Part shown: positions 1 to 7,969 of the stretch, one piece after another
Position numbering within the stretch: the stretch's first letter is position 1
Layout of the letters: each line of letters starts with the position of its first letter
Origin: Bacillus norwichensis
GTDB lineage: Bacteria; Bacillota; Bacilli; Bacillales; Bacillaceae_C
Direction of reading: 5' to 3'
NCBI RefSeq assembly: GCF_014836955.1
Contig: NZ_JACSPV010000025.1
Coordinates: 1 to 61,208 of the forward strand
DNA length: 61,208 bases
Position numbers and translations under genes: made by a program
The notes under the pieces: generated by a model
Databases searched by the model: none
The model's input: only the letters and a program-made list of their open reading frames with translations
Told to the model about the DNA's origin: nothing

Positions 1-78
1 CCTTCACGACGAACTGAAAGATAGGGTTTTAAGATACCTTGAATAAAGTGTACTTACACACTTTATTTGACAAACCCT
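1..78. mobile_element. End of an insertion sequence (remnant)
   Basis: The reverse complement of this stretch starts GGGTTTGTCAAATAAAGTGT and runs on for about 55 bases with roughly 85% identity to 32308-32362. Two copies of one terminal sequence in opposite orientation are what IS ends look like. The element would lie to the left, mostly outside the window, with its last bases at 76-78 (CCC). The reading frame of the reverse transcriptase picks up directly after it. The IS family is not certain; the counterpart at 32308 carries a transposase-like C-terminus that made me think of IS256. Confidence 0.55.
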
Positions 79-996
79 CATACATACAGTCTGTATCTTC
101 TTCAGTTAGATATAAAAGACTTTTTTCCTTCTATTTCTAAAGAGAGAGTTTTCTATATTTTCAAAAACACAGGTTACAATAATGTTATTTCTAACGTTTT
201 AGCAAACCTTTGTACACTCAATGGTTCTTTACCACAGGGTGGTGTTACTTCACCTTATTTGTCAAACTTGGTATGTTATAGTTTGGATAGGAGATTACAG
301 GGACTGTGTGGAAAAAGGGATATTATTTATACTAGATATGCAGATGATTTAACTTTTTCATGTGATAATAAAGAGATACTGAAAAATTTATTTAATGTGA
401 TAAAGGAAATATTGGAAGATGAAGGGTTTGAATTAAATAAATCAAAAATAAGATTCCTGTCTCCTATTTCTCATAAAAATATAACTGGAATAACTATCGA
501 TAGTAGAAGGCAACTAAAGGTTAATAAAACCTTAAAGAAAAAAGTTAGAGCAATGATTCATAAATCAATTGTTTCTGGTGATTATAAAGAAAGTTCTAAA
601 ATTTTAGGGTATGTTTCTTATATTGACTCGATTGAAAAAGGCTTTAAAGAAAAGGTTTTAGATTATATTAATAGCCTAATTAAAAAGGATTACAAGTATT
701 TTGATGGTACGGTAAAAGCATATAATAGAAACAAATTATACAAAGAATTAAATACAATGGAAAAACAAGACTTTCATAGTGATCTTGATAAATATTATAA
801 GAATGATCAAATGTTGAGGTTTAATATTGAAAGGGACACCTTTATTTTTTATGAATATATAGAAATGCTAGAGAGCAGAAGGCAGTACTTAAGTAAATAT
901 AACTTAAGAGATGAAAAGGTTGACAATGAACTATTGGAGTATAGACAATCAGCTGTAAGTATTGATGTAGATGAGGATCCGACAGGTTTTTTCTAG
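79..996 (+). pseudogene. Retron-type reverse transcriptase, 5' truncated
   Basis: Retron reverse transcriptases copy part of a neighbouring structured RNA into multicopy single-stranded DNA and act in phage defence. The frame shows LDIKDFFPSI (finger/palm motif), LPQGGVTSPYLSNL, the catalytic RYADDLTFS with YADD at 337-348, and ITG in the thumb region, the counterpart of the retron VTG motif. The open frame begins inside the IS end at position 67, and homology starts only at about 80. The N-terminal region with the NAxxH motif, and any msr/msd RNA gene upstream, are therefore missing here. No good ribosome binding site precedes the frame. The C-terminal half is Lys/Tyr rich and intact to the stop. 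Inference: inactivated by the insertion. A non-retron defence RT is possible but less likely given LTFS and ITG. Confidence 0.75.
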
Positions 997-1084
997 TATT
1001 ATGTGGTTCTTAGTATAAAGCTCATATCTTAATCTCAATGGTATAGTAAAGGTATCTTAATAAAAATCTGAAATTTAGGGAGGC

Positions 1085-1116
1085 TACCATAGTCATTTAG
1101 ACTGTGGTATTTTTTT
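1085..1116 (+). terminator. Intrinsic terminator after the reverse transcriptase
   Basis: Ten-base stem TACCATAGTC / GACTGTGGTA (one G-T pair) with a 5-base loop, followed by seven T. It lies about 90 bases after the reverse transcriptase stop and is oriented for it. Confidence 0.75.
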
Positions 1117-1123
1117 GTGAAGG

Positions 1124-1339
1124 AAAGAACTTCCGCCAAACCTTGCACAACTCTTGGAAACTACAAAGTCTTTGACACCTGAACAACAGAAATTGCTCAA
1201 TGATTTTTTGAAAACGTTTAAGAATCAATAGGGATTTTACAGCCTGCTTTTATAGTTAACATCCGAGATTTTTTCTCCTCATGTTATTTAGTCAGAGTAA
1301 TTTAAAAGAACATTTTAGTCATGTACATGGTACGAAGTT
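1124..1339 (+). pseudogene. Duplicated 3' end of an XRE regulator gene
   Basis: This stretch repeats 22368-22562 with about 90% identity: the last 35 codons of the XRE regulator (ELPPNLAQLLETTKSLTPEQ and on, stop at 1229-1231) and about 100 bases of its 3' flank. The N-terminal DNA-binding half is absent, so it is a gene fragment. The matching block ends at GTACGAA on both sides. A small insertion (around 1270-1290) separates the two copies. It shows that material was exchanged between the left island and the polyamine-locus region about 21 kb away, or that both came from a common repeat. Confidence 0.8.
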
Positions 1340-1467
1340 TTAAGCGTGAGTTTTCTAAGCTGATTGGCCTTTTGAATATTGCCTTGATCGTTGTTGGTCT
1401 AGTCTTTAATGCTGGCGGCGTAAAAAATGTACTGTTGAATCTTTTTAATCGAATTATTGGGGCGTAA
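1321..1467 (+). CDS. Possible 48-residue hydrophobic peptide
   Basis: An open frame starting MYMVRSFKREFSKL has a basic amphipathic N-terminus, one hydrophobic segment (about residues 14-30, GLLNIALIVVGLVF) and a polar tail ending NRIIGA. The shape resembles small membrane peptides or type I toxins, but no clear Shine-Dalgarno sequence precedes it. Its first codons lie in the DNA block shared with 22.5 kb, where the frame does not continue. It may equally be the tail of a gene that lost its 5' part at the junction. Function unknown. Confidence 0.25.
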   Translation: MYMVRSFKREFSKLIGLLNIALIVVGLVFNAGGVKNVLLNLFNRIIGA

Positions 1468-1586
1468 TATTCACATCTATTCTTCAATAAGGTAGAAGCA
1501 TTTTCTTATACTTTCAAACAACAAGTAACTCAGTGATAGGAGTGAATATTATGATATAATAGGCTCCAAAAATGGGGGGGATGATT

Positions 1587-2228
1587 TTGAAGAACAAAAA
1601 AACCGAAATACGTTTTAAAAATTTACCACTTTTATTAAAAGATATGGAAAAAAAGAAATGGATTATTGATTCATTTATCTTTAAATACAAAAAAGAACGG
1701 TATATTGTCATATTAACTCTGTATAAAGAAAAGGAACGAAAACCAAGTAAGTATGCTAAAGCAAAAGTTGAATTTGTAAAAAATAACAATACTAATCATT
1801 CCATTAAAGGATATGTTGATTTCTACGAAGTTCGTTTTAACAATGTAATAGAGTTTTGTGATTTTTTTGATGTAGAAAGTGGAAATGCAATGAGAGATTT
1901 ATTCAAAGATTTTTCTCGAATTTTTTCTGATTTTATTCCTAAAGAAAAAATAATTACGAAAAGTGATACAGAAAGAAAGTTAATTGGTAGTCGTGCAGAG
2001 GGAAATAATCCTAATGCAGTATACTGCTATGAAATACGTCGTAACGGTAGAAAATCTGATGGATCACCCAAAAGACGTAGAATTGAGAATAGTAATAAAG
2101 CACAATCACTACGTCCGGAACTATATGAACAATTTTGTAGTGAGACAAATCTGAGCTTTTACTTTTCAGATAAAAAAGAACTGGAAAAAAGCGATAATGA
2201 AATTAGAGAAGCATTTGCAAGTCGATAA
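1587..2228 (+). CDS. Uncharacterised 20-30 kDa protein (possibly DUF6037)
   Basis: About 214 residues, Lys rich, no signal peptide or membrane segment. The opening region (RFKNLPLLLKDMEKKKWIID) and an Arg/Lys-rich stretch near residue 170 (KSDGSPKRRRIENSNKAQSL) are its most distinctive parts. It reminds me of DUF6037 proteins, which I recall only loosely. A run of seven G (1574-1580) is the only plausible ribosome binding site. It sits 6 bases before TTG 1587, so I prefer that start; ATG 1572 and ATG 1581 overlap or touch the G run. It lies alone between gene fragments in a defence-rich island. Function unknown. Confidence 0.6.
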   Translation: MKNKKTEIRFKNLPLLLKDMEKKKWIIDSFIFKYKKERYIVILTLYKEKERKPSKYAKAKVEFVKNNNTNHSIKGYVDFYEVRFNNVIEFCDFFDVESGNAMRDLFKDFSRIFSDFIPKEKIITKSDTERKLIGSRAEGNNPNAVYCYEIRRNGRKSDGSPKRRRIENSNKAQSLRPELYEQFCSETNLSFYFSDKKELEKSDNEIREAFASR

Positions 2229-2302
2229 ACTTTTTTGCAGTAGACAATGATTCTTTACTGCTTTTTTGTGCCCATTTTTTAAAAATAAGGAAGTGAAACG
2301 AT

Positions 2303-2420
2303 ATGGAAATGCAAGTCTACATTGCCAACCTCCGCAAGTACATGAAGGTGAACTCGTTGGAGCTTGGTTCACTCCGCCTATTGTGACATTGAGAATGTAA
2401 AAGAACGAACGGTTTAAATC
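2303..2420 (+). pseudogene. ardA: ArdA antirestriction protein fragment
   Basis: ArdA proteins mimic DNA and block type I restriction enzymes. A good ribosome binding site (AAGGAAGTG) precedes ATG 2303 and the frame reads MEMQVYIANLRKY. It then shifts by one to EGELVGAWFTPPI, and by another to DIENVKERTV before a stop. This is the ArdA N-terminus (usual form: YxANLGKYNEGELVGxWF). Only about 40 of the usual 160-180 residues remain, with at least two frameshifts. It runs straight into an hsdR fragment. Confidence 0.65.
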
Positions 2421-2423
2421 CTT

Positions 2424-2597
2424 GGACAACATATTGTGTTTATCGTAGATGAATGCCATCGAGCATTAAGTGCAGAAGGGATGGAAGTGATAAGGGCTTC
2501 TTTCCAAATTCTACATGGTTTGGATTTACAGGTACACCGATCTTTGATGTGAATAAGAAACAAGCTAAAGGACGATTAGCCTGCACCATTCATGATT
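2424..2597 (+). pseudogene. hsdR: HsdR type I restriction subunit fragment
   Basis: Two frames together give the helicase core of HsdR. IVDECHRALSAEGM (motif II, DECH box) is read in frame from 2427, then after a frameshift near 2500 comes FPNSTWFGFTGTPIFDVNKK (motif III region, GFTGTP). HsdR is the ATP-dependent translocase and nuclease of type I systems. Only about 55 residues of roughly 1000 are left, and neither hsdM nor hsdS is visible. It ends abruptly at about 2597, where the P450 fragment starts, so the junction is a deletion or recombination scar. Confidence 0.7.
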
Positions 2598-3398
2598 GAT
2601 ATTAAATCCCTATTTAAAAAAAGGAAAAAATCAAAATAAGATTGCTGAATGGTATCAAGGAATTGCTAATTTTATAACTTCCTTTAATCAAACGAAAGAG
2701 GAACAAGAGTATTCATTTTGGTGCAGTGAACAGTTAGAAAAATATCTATTGCCAATCATTGAGGAAAGAAAAAATTCCAGACATTTAGATTTAATTTCTC
2801 TGCTTCATCAATCCGAGACTACTGATACGAAAATGACTTCTCAAGAAATTTTAGCATTAACACTCAATATCTTGTTAGCAGCTACTGAACCAGTAGATAA
2901 AACATTAGCTTTACTATTTTATCATTTACTTGAAAACCCTGATCAATTTGCCAAAGTTGAAAAAGATCGAAAGTTGCTAAAAAATGGAATCAGAGAGAAA
3001 CACTTAGATTTAAATCTCCAGTCCAATTTATACCGAGACAACTTGCTGATAACACGGAAATTAGAAACATTCCTTTGCCTAAAGATGCTCTAATTATATG
3101 TATGATAGGAGCGGCAAACAGAGATCTGGAGTTTTTCACTGAGCCTGATAGATTTAACATTTATAGAGAATTAAATCATCAAAAAGTATTCAGTACCCAT
3201 TCACAAAATCTATCATTTGGGTATGGGACACATACGTGTGTGGGAGCCTCACTTTCTCTTATTCAGTTGGAGCTTGTTGCCAATATTATACTGGACAAGC
3301 TTAAAAATTTGGAATATGAGAAAAACTTTGTATATGCTGAACACGGATTGTACACGAGGGGCCCAAAATCTTTAAAGCTTGAATTTAGAGCTTCATAA
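2598..3398 (+). pseudogene. Cytochrome P450, truncated and frameshifted
   Basis: The frame from 2598 to about 2996 gives P450 helices (TLNILLAATEPVDKTLALLF is the I-helix region). A shift of one base at about 2996-3002 then restores ETLRFKSPVQFIPRQLADNT, containing the ExxR motif of the K-helix. The last part carries the heme-binding loop FGYGTHTCVGA, whose Cys ligates the iron, and a normal C-terminus. About 150 N-terminal residues are missing. The whole is one P450 gene broken at its 5' end and once inside, so no functional enzyme is expected. The subfamily cannot be told. Confidence 0.85.
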
Positions 3399-3613
3399 GA
3401 ACTATCATATTATAAGTATTGGAAAAGAAATTAGCACCTTGTCATTACTTTTAGTCAAGAAGTTAATAAATACTGTAAAAAACCATGAGTTGATTTTATT
3501 CCCACTCAGGATATTTTATCTGACATTTTTACAAATCAATAATGTAATGCTTCACGAATGATTATCAAAAGGGTCACTAGCTGTGATGGTAAGGAATTGT
3601 TTTGAAATACTTT

Positions 3614-3670
3614 AAAATAAGTGCTTTGTTCTATGAATTATTTTAGAACGAAGCACTTATTTTGATTTTT
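3614..3670. terminator. Long hairpin, bidirectional terminator
   Basis: Stem of 20 base pairs, AAAATAAGTGCTTTGTTCTA with its complement at 3644-3663 (one G-T pair), with a 10-base loop and T-rich sequence on the right and A-rich on the left. It separates the P450 remnant from a minus-strand small reading frame that stops at 3672. Confidence 0.65.
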
Positions 3671-3671
3671 G

Positions 3672-3851
3672 TCACCATTTGGAGGGATCCAATTCCAAAG
3701 CGGCAGCGAGAGCGATAATGGTGCTGGCGAGGGGCTCCTGTTGGATCGTGCCCAGTCTTTTTATCTTCTTATTATTAAGAGAAGAACGCCACGCCAGATC
3801 CACCTGTGAGAATTGATTTCTTATTCTCAGTCTCTTTATGGTTTCCCCCAT
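3672..3851 (-). CDS. Small HTH (XRE/Cro-like) protein, possibly a fragment
   Basis: Fifty-nine codons on the minus strand read MGETIKRLRIRNQFSQVDLA, followed by a stretch ending TIIALAAALELDPSKW. FSQxxLA at residues 14-20 and the LAxALELDP pattern near the end fit a Cro/CI-type helix-turn-helix whose turn region has drifted. GGGG just inside the start and no clear upstream Shine-Dalgarno make expression uncertain. Another minus-strand frame of 41 codons (3775-3900, ending TGGSGVAFFS) overlaps it, and only one of the two is likely to be coding. Base composition here is clearly more GC rich than its surroundings, a sign of separate origin. Confidence 0.35.
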   Translation of the reverse strand: MGETIKRLRIRNQFSQVDLAWRSSLNNKKIKRLGTIQQEPLASTIIALAAALELDPSKW

Positions 3852-4087
3852 ATACTTTACCGTCCAACGGTAAATAGGTGTATTTCCTATTTAAAACCAT
3901 TAGAAGCTAGGGAGAAAAATTAGAACACGGCGAGGTTTGCTCAAAACTTTCTAATTTAAAAATCTTACCTCTGCCCCTTTTGGTTATGTCGTTCATTAAT
4001 TTATGATAATGTAAGTTATATAATAATTTTGGTATTTAAAAATTAACGAAATAATGATCTATTGTTTTTGTGAGTGGGTGAAAATTA

Positions 4088-5719
4088 GTGGGGAATGTAG
4101 AGGTAGTGACATGGGACTTTGCGGAGAAAGAAATAAAAAAAATTAACAATGCGGCATCATATGTGAATTACCCAGTAGTGTATATATTGAATAATGCTAA
4201 GGAAGCTTATATTGGCGAAACTGTTTACTTTAAGCGAAGAATGCAAGCACACATAAAAGATAAAGTTCGTAAAAAGTTAGATAAAATGCATTTAATAAAA
4301 CATGAAAAATTTAATCAATCCGCAACATTTCATTTAGAAACAAAGCTGATCAACTACTTTTTAGGTGATGAAAAATATACACTTCAAAATAAAAGTAAGA
4401 TTGCAAGTGATCTTACTCATAATTATTATAATAAACCTTATTATGACAAACCGGTGTTTGATGAGTTGTGGGGAAAATTATATGAAAATGGAATTGTTAA
4501 CAATCCACAGCATGTTATAGAAAATAAAGATATCTTTAAAATATCTCCATTTAAAGAATTATCGTTGGAACAATTAGATTTAAAGGAAAAAGTCATACAA
4601 TTTTGTGAGCAACAAATTGAAGTGGAAAATAATATCGAGTATGGAAGTTTGTTTTTAGTTGAAGGTGAAGCGGGTGTTGGAAAAAGTGTTGTATTAAGTT
4701 CAATTTTTAACACGATACAAGAATATAAAACTGAAGCTTCTTCTCCTTTATTTCAAACGGAGAATTATCTAATTGTTAATCATGAAGAGATGTATAAAAC
4801 ATATAAAGGAATTGCAGCTCAGCTAAAACATTTGAGGATTAAAGATTTTGATAAGCCGACACCTTTGATTAATCGATTAAAAAAACAGAACAAGAAAGTA
4901 GATATTATTTTGGTAGATGAAGCTCACTTGTTGTTAACCCGACAAGATAAATACAATAATTTTCACTCAGACAACCATTTAGAAGAATTATTGAAATTAG
5001 CAAAAGTGGTTGTCATGGTTTATGATCAAGATCAAGTTCTAAAGTTAAAAAGTTTATGGGAAGAGAAAACGTTGCAAAATCTAATCGACAAAAGTTCACA
5101 TCATGAACGATATGAACTAACGAATCAGTTTAGAATGCATGCAAATGATGAAATACTAGAGTGGATAAAAAATTTTAAACAAAAGCGTGTACTGCCAATA
5201 CCACAAGACAGTACATATGAAATAAAAGTTTTTAAATCATTAAAGGATATGCATGAAGCTATAATTCTGAAAGACACTCAACATGGATTAAGCCGTGTAG
5301 TATCTACATTCGATTATGTTCACAAAAAGGACGGAGAGGTGTACTACATAACGGAAGATCAGGGAGAATATCAAATTCCATGGAATATTACAGATAGAAA
5401 TTCTACTTGGGCAGAGAAAGAAACAACCGTTAGAGAAGCAGGCTCTATTTATACAGTACAAGGGTTCGACTTAAATTATGTAGGGGTAATTCTAGGTCCT
5501 TCTGTTACTTACGATGTGGAAAAAGAACAGTTAGTCATTAAAACAGAGTTATATAAAGATACAGGAGCATATACAGGTACTGATGGAGTTGGTAATGTTG
5601 AGAAGGCTAAAGAAAGAATTATACTGAATTCAATCAATATTCTTATGAAACGAGGTATAAAAGGGTTATTTATCTATGCAAGTGACGATTCACTAAGAAG
5701 AAAGTTGTTACAATTTTAA
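4088..5719 (+). CDS. GIY-YIG nuclease fused to DUF2075 helicase
   Basis: 543 residues. The N-terminus has a GIY-YIG-type nuclease core: VYIL at 31-34, AYIGET at 40-45, and Arg residues after it (FKRRMQAH). The rest is a DUF2075/Schlafen-like superfamily I helicase-type ATPase: Walker A EGEAGVGKS near 195, Walker B IILVDEAH near 275, TNQFRMH near 350, and the C-terminal TVQGFDLNYVGVILG. Such fusions probably unwind and cut foreign or damaged nucleic acid. GTG start with GTGGGTG 7 bases upstream, and a TATAAT box at 4019-4024. A decayed MazG-like gene follows 27 bases later, a usual partner of DUF2075 genes, so it was once a two-gene unit. Role in phage defence is inferred from domains and island context. 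Confidence 0.85.
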   Translation: MGNVEVVTWDFAEKEIKKINNAASYVNYPVVYILNNAKEAYIGETVYFKRRMQAHIKDKVRKKLDKMHLIKHEKFNQSATFHLETKLINYFLGDEKYTLQNKSKIASDLTHNYYNKPYYDKPVFDELWGKLYENGIVNNPQHVIENKDIFKISPFKELSLEQLDLKEKVIQFCEQQIEVENNIEYGSLFLVEGEAGVGKSVVLSSIFNTIQEYKTEASSPLFQTENYLIVNHEEMYKTYKGIAAQLKHLRIKDFDKPTPLINRLKKQNKKVDIILVDEAHLLLTRQDKYNNFHSDNHLEELLKLAKVVVMVYDQDQVLKLKSLWEEKTLQNLIDKSSHHERYELTNQFRMHANDEILEWIKNFKQKRVLPIPQDSTYEIKVFKSLKDMHEAIILKDTQHGLSRVVSTFDYVHKKDGEVYYITEDQGEYQIPWNITDRNSTWAEKETTVREAGSIYTVQGFDLNYVGVILGPSVTYDVEKEQLVIKTELYKDTGAYTGTDGVGNVEKAKERIILNSINILMKRGIKGLFIYASDDSLRRKLLQF

Positions 5720-5746
5720 TAGAGTAGGTGAAGGTATGGGTGATTT

Positions 5747-5890
5747 GTGGCAGTAAAATTTATAGGTGAAAGAGATTGGAAACAGTTTCATAATCCAAAG
5801 GATTTATCGTTTTTTTAAAACGAGTGATGAAGCTCTAGAATGAAATTTTGAAAGTATGAAAGACGAGTTGGCAGATTAAATCAATATCTA
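5747..5890 (+). pseudogene. MazG-like nucleotide pyrophosphohydrolase remnant
   Basis: The frame from GTG 5747 reads AVKFIGERDWKQFHNPKDLS, the typical N-terminus of small MazG-like NTP pyrophosphohydrolases. It hits a stop at a run of T, then continues in another frame with KTSDEALE, a stop, and NFESMKDELAD, which holds the ExxxD metal-binding pattern of helix 3. The first EExxE helix is deleted. It follows the DUF2075 helicase closely. MazG enzymes hydrolyse NTPs or ppGpp; this copy is dead. Confidence 0.6.
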
Positions 5891-6111
5891 CATGAGATTC
5901 ACCAATTTCATCAAAGTTAACATCCACTTATTTTTTCAATCCAACTTAGTGTAGCATATTTAGGCCTTCCTTTTTTCAGAAGCGCAGGATCTATCCTTTG
6001 GTGCTTATCTTAATCAATCTTTTGTAGGAAAATACGTTCGCTTTTTTATTGTGTTCTGTGGTTGGATGGTATATGCTGCTTGTAGAAGGTTTTATTTAGG
6101 AGCGATAGAAT

Positions 6112-7875
6112 TTGAGTGCGAATGAAAATAAGTATAATCTAATAGATTTATTTGCAGGGGCAGGTGGTCTGAGTAACGGATTTGAGCAAACTGGGAGATT
6201 TAAAATAGTTGGAGCTGTAGAAATTAATAAAGAAGCTGTTGAAACATTTATATATAATCACCAAAATGACAAAGAATTAATAATTAGATCTTCTGATAGA
6301 GAAGAAAGTGACATAACTTCAATTGATTTCAATAAATTCATGAACGAAAAAGGAATAGATCGTTCGAAAACCGTCGTGATCGGTGGGCCGCCGTGCCAAG
6401 GCTTCTCAAATGCTAATAGGCAAAAGAATTATTTGATTTCAGGTAATAATCAGCTTGTCAAGGAGTATGCACGCGCAATAGATGAAATTAGGCCTGTAGC
6501 TTTTCTAATGGAAAATGTTAAGGCAATGAATTCTAATAAGCATAAGTTTTTTGTTACAGAGCATAATGATCATTCGATCTGTGCTTACAGTTCTGAGAAA
6601 CACTTAAAGAAGATAAATGGCAGTGAAGATCCGTTCTGGGAAGATGATAAATTAATACTCCTTGAGACAGATAAAGTAGAATACAGAGACTTAATCACTC
6701 GAATTGTAAAGATGAGGCATGTTAAACCACTCATTTCAAATGAGGTTGAGCTATCAAGAATTAGAAGTGTATTTCGTAAGTTAAAGAAAACAGAACCCTA
6801 TAATCCAACTTCTGATAAGAAAAAGAAAGAATTAAAAGAGATTTTTCAAATTATTAACTCTCTGGAGAAATATGAATCTGAAAAATTGAATAATGAAAGA
6901 GAATTGTCAGATATAATAAACAATACTATTAATACCTTTAAAGAGATTGCTTACGGAAGAAATACCGACAACAAAAAAATGTTAGACAAACTTGAAATTT
7001 TTATTGATTTTAATCAATTGTTGCGGTTCTTAAAGGAAATTGAAGTAGAAAAAATTTTAACATCCGGAGACCCCGAAGTAATTGGAGATAAAAAATTAAA
7101 AGTAATAGTTGCTGTCAAATCCTATAACATTGTTTCCTATCTAGAAAAATTCTTCAAGCATTTAGGGTATAGAATTACTATGGGAACACTTAATTCTAAT
7201 CACTATTTTGTTCCACAAAAGCGTCAAAGATTTATGATCTTAGGTATTGAATCAGGTGCAACGCATTGTAATGAAGTGGTTTTCCCGAAAAAATATACGC
7301 AAAAAGGTTTTACTGTAAAAGACGCAATTGGAGATCTAGAAAACATTGCTCCTATTAAGGATATTACAGAAAATATCCTAGATTACAGTGTTGAGCAGAA
7401 TAAAACTATTATGCAAAATTATTATCGTTCTGGGATGAAATCAAAAGTAATTTATAATCATGTCAATACAGACAGTGGGGCGTTAAGTAAACAAAGATTT
7501 GAAGAGATTAAGAAAAGTGGAGGTAGAAATTTCCATAGCCTATCGAAAGAACTCCAGGAAGTTTCCTATACTGATGTAGCTAGAACTCAAAATACTATCT
7601 ATTTAAGATTAGATTATGATATTCCGTCTCCAACGGTGATTAATGTTCGAAAGTCTATGTGGCAACATCCTATCAATGCAGTAGCTCTAAGTATAAGGGA
7701 AGCTGCTAGACTACAATCTTTTAAGGATAATTTTCTTTTTAAAGGCTCTAAGGATAAGCAATATCAACAAATCGGTAATGCAGTACCACCATTAATGGCT
7801 AGAGCAATGGCAGAACAAATTTTATATTATTTAGGGGAAAAACCTAAAAAATGTTTAAAAGATGAATTTAGATAG
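6112..7875 (+). CDS. DNA (cytosine-5)-methyltransferase
   Basis: 587 residues, soluble. Motifs in order: LIDLFAGAGGLSNGF (motif I, 10-24, AdoMet binding), GGPPCQGFS (motif IV, nucleophile Cys95), MENV (motif VI, about 133-136), QKRQRF (motif VIII, about 368), TVINVRKSM (motif IX region) and QIGNAVPPLMARAMA (motif X). About 230 residues, rich in Lys and Glu, lie between motifs VI and VIII, where most Dcm enzymes have about 20-40. This is an unusual insertion. TTG start with AGGAGCG 8 bases upstream. An intrinsic terminator follows, so it is its own transcription unit. Inference: it protects host DNA against the ATPase/helicase/nuclease operon just downstream. Confidence 0.93.
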   Translation: MSANENKYNLIDLFAGAGGLSNGFEQTGRFKIVGAVEINKEAVETFIYNHQNDKELIIRSSDREESDITSIDFNKFMNEKGIDRSKTVVIGGPPCQGFSNANRQKNYLISGNNQLVKEYARAIDEIRPVAFLMENVKAMNSNKHKFFVTEHNDHSICAYSSEKHLKKINGSEDPFWEDDKLILLETDKVEYRDLITRIVKMRHVKPLISNEVELSRIRSVFRKLKKTEPYNPTSDKKKKELKEIFQIINSLEKYESEKLNNERELSDIINNTINTFKEIAYGRNTDNKKMLDKLEIFIDFNQLLRFLKEIEVEKILTSGDPEVIGDKKLKVIVAVKSYNIVSYLEKFFKHLGYRITMGTLNSNHYFVPQKRQRFMILGIESGATHCNEVVFPKKYTQKGFTVKDAIGDLENIAPIKDITENILDYSVEQNKTIMQNYYRSGMKSKVIYNHVNTDSGALSKQRFEEIKKSGGRNFHSLSKELQEVSYTDVARTQNTIYLRLDYDIPSPTVINVRKSMWQHPINAVALSIREAARLQSFKDNFLFKGSKDKQYQQIGNAVPPLMARAMAEQILYYLGEKPKKCLKDEFR

Positions 7876-7883
7876 TAAAGAAG

Positions 7884-7916
7884 CAGCAATCCATTTGGAA
7901 TGGTTTGCTGTTTTTT
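7884..7916 (+). terminator. Intrinsic terminator after the methyltransferase
   Basis: Stem CAGCAATCCATT / AATGGTTTGCTG (11 of 12 paired), loop TGG, six T. It separates the methyltransferase transcript from the four-gene operon behind it. Confidence 0.85.
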
Positions 7917-7969
7917 AATTGTAAGTTTGTTAGAATAATATAAAAGTAAAAAATTGGGTGGTAATTTTT

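Noticed and set aside
1302-1789. Minus-strand frames of 61 and 91 codons
   Set aside because: They are antisense to the small hydrophobic frame and the 1587-2228 gene, have no ribosome binding site and show no family pattern.
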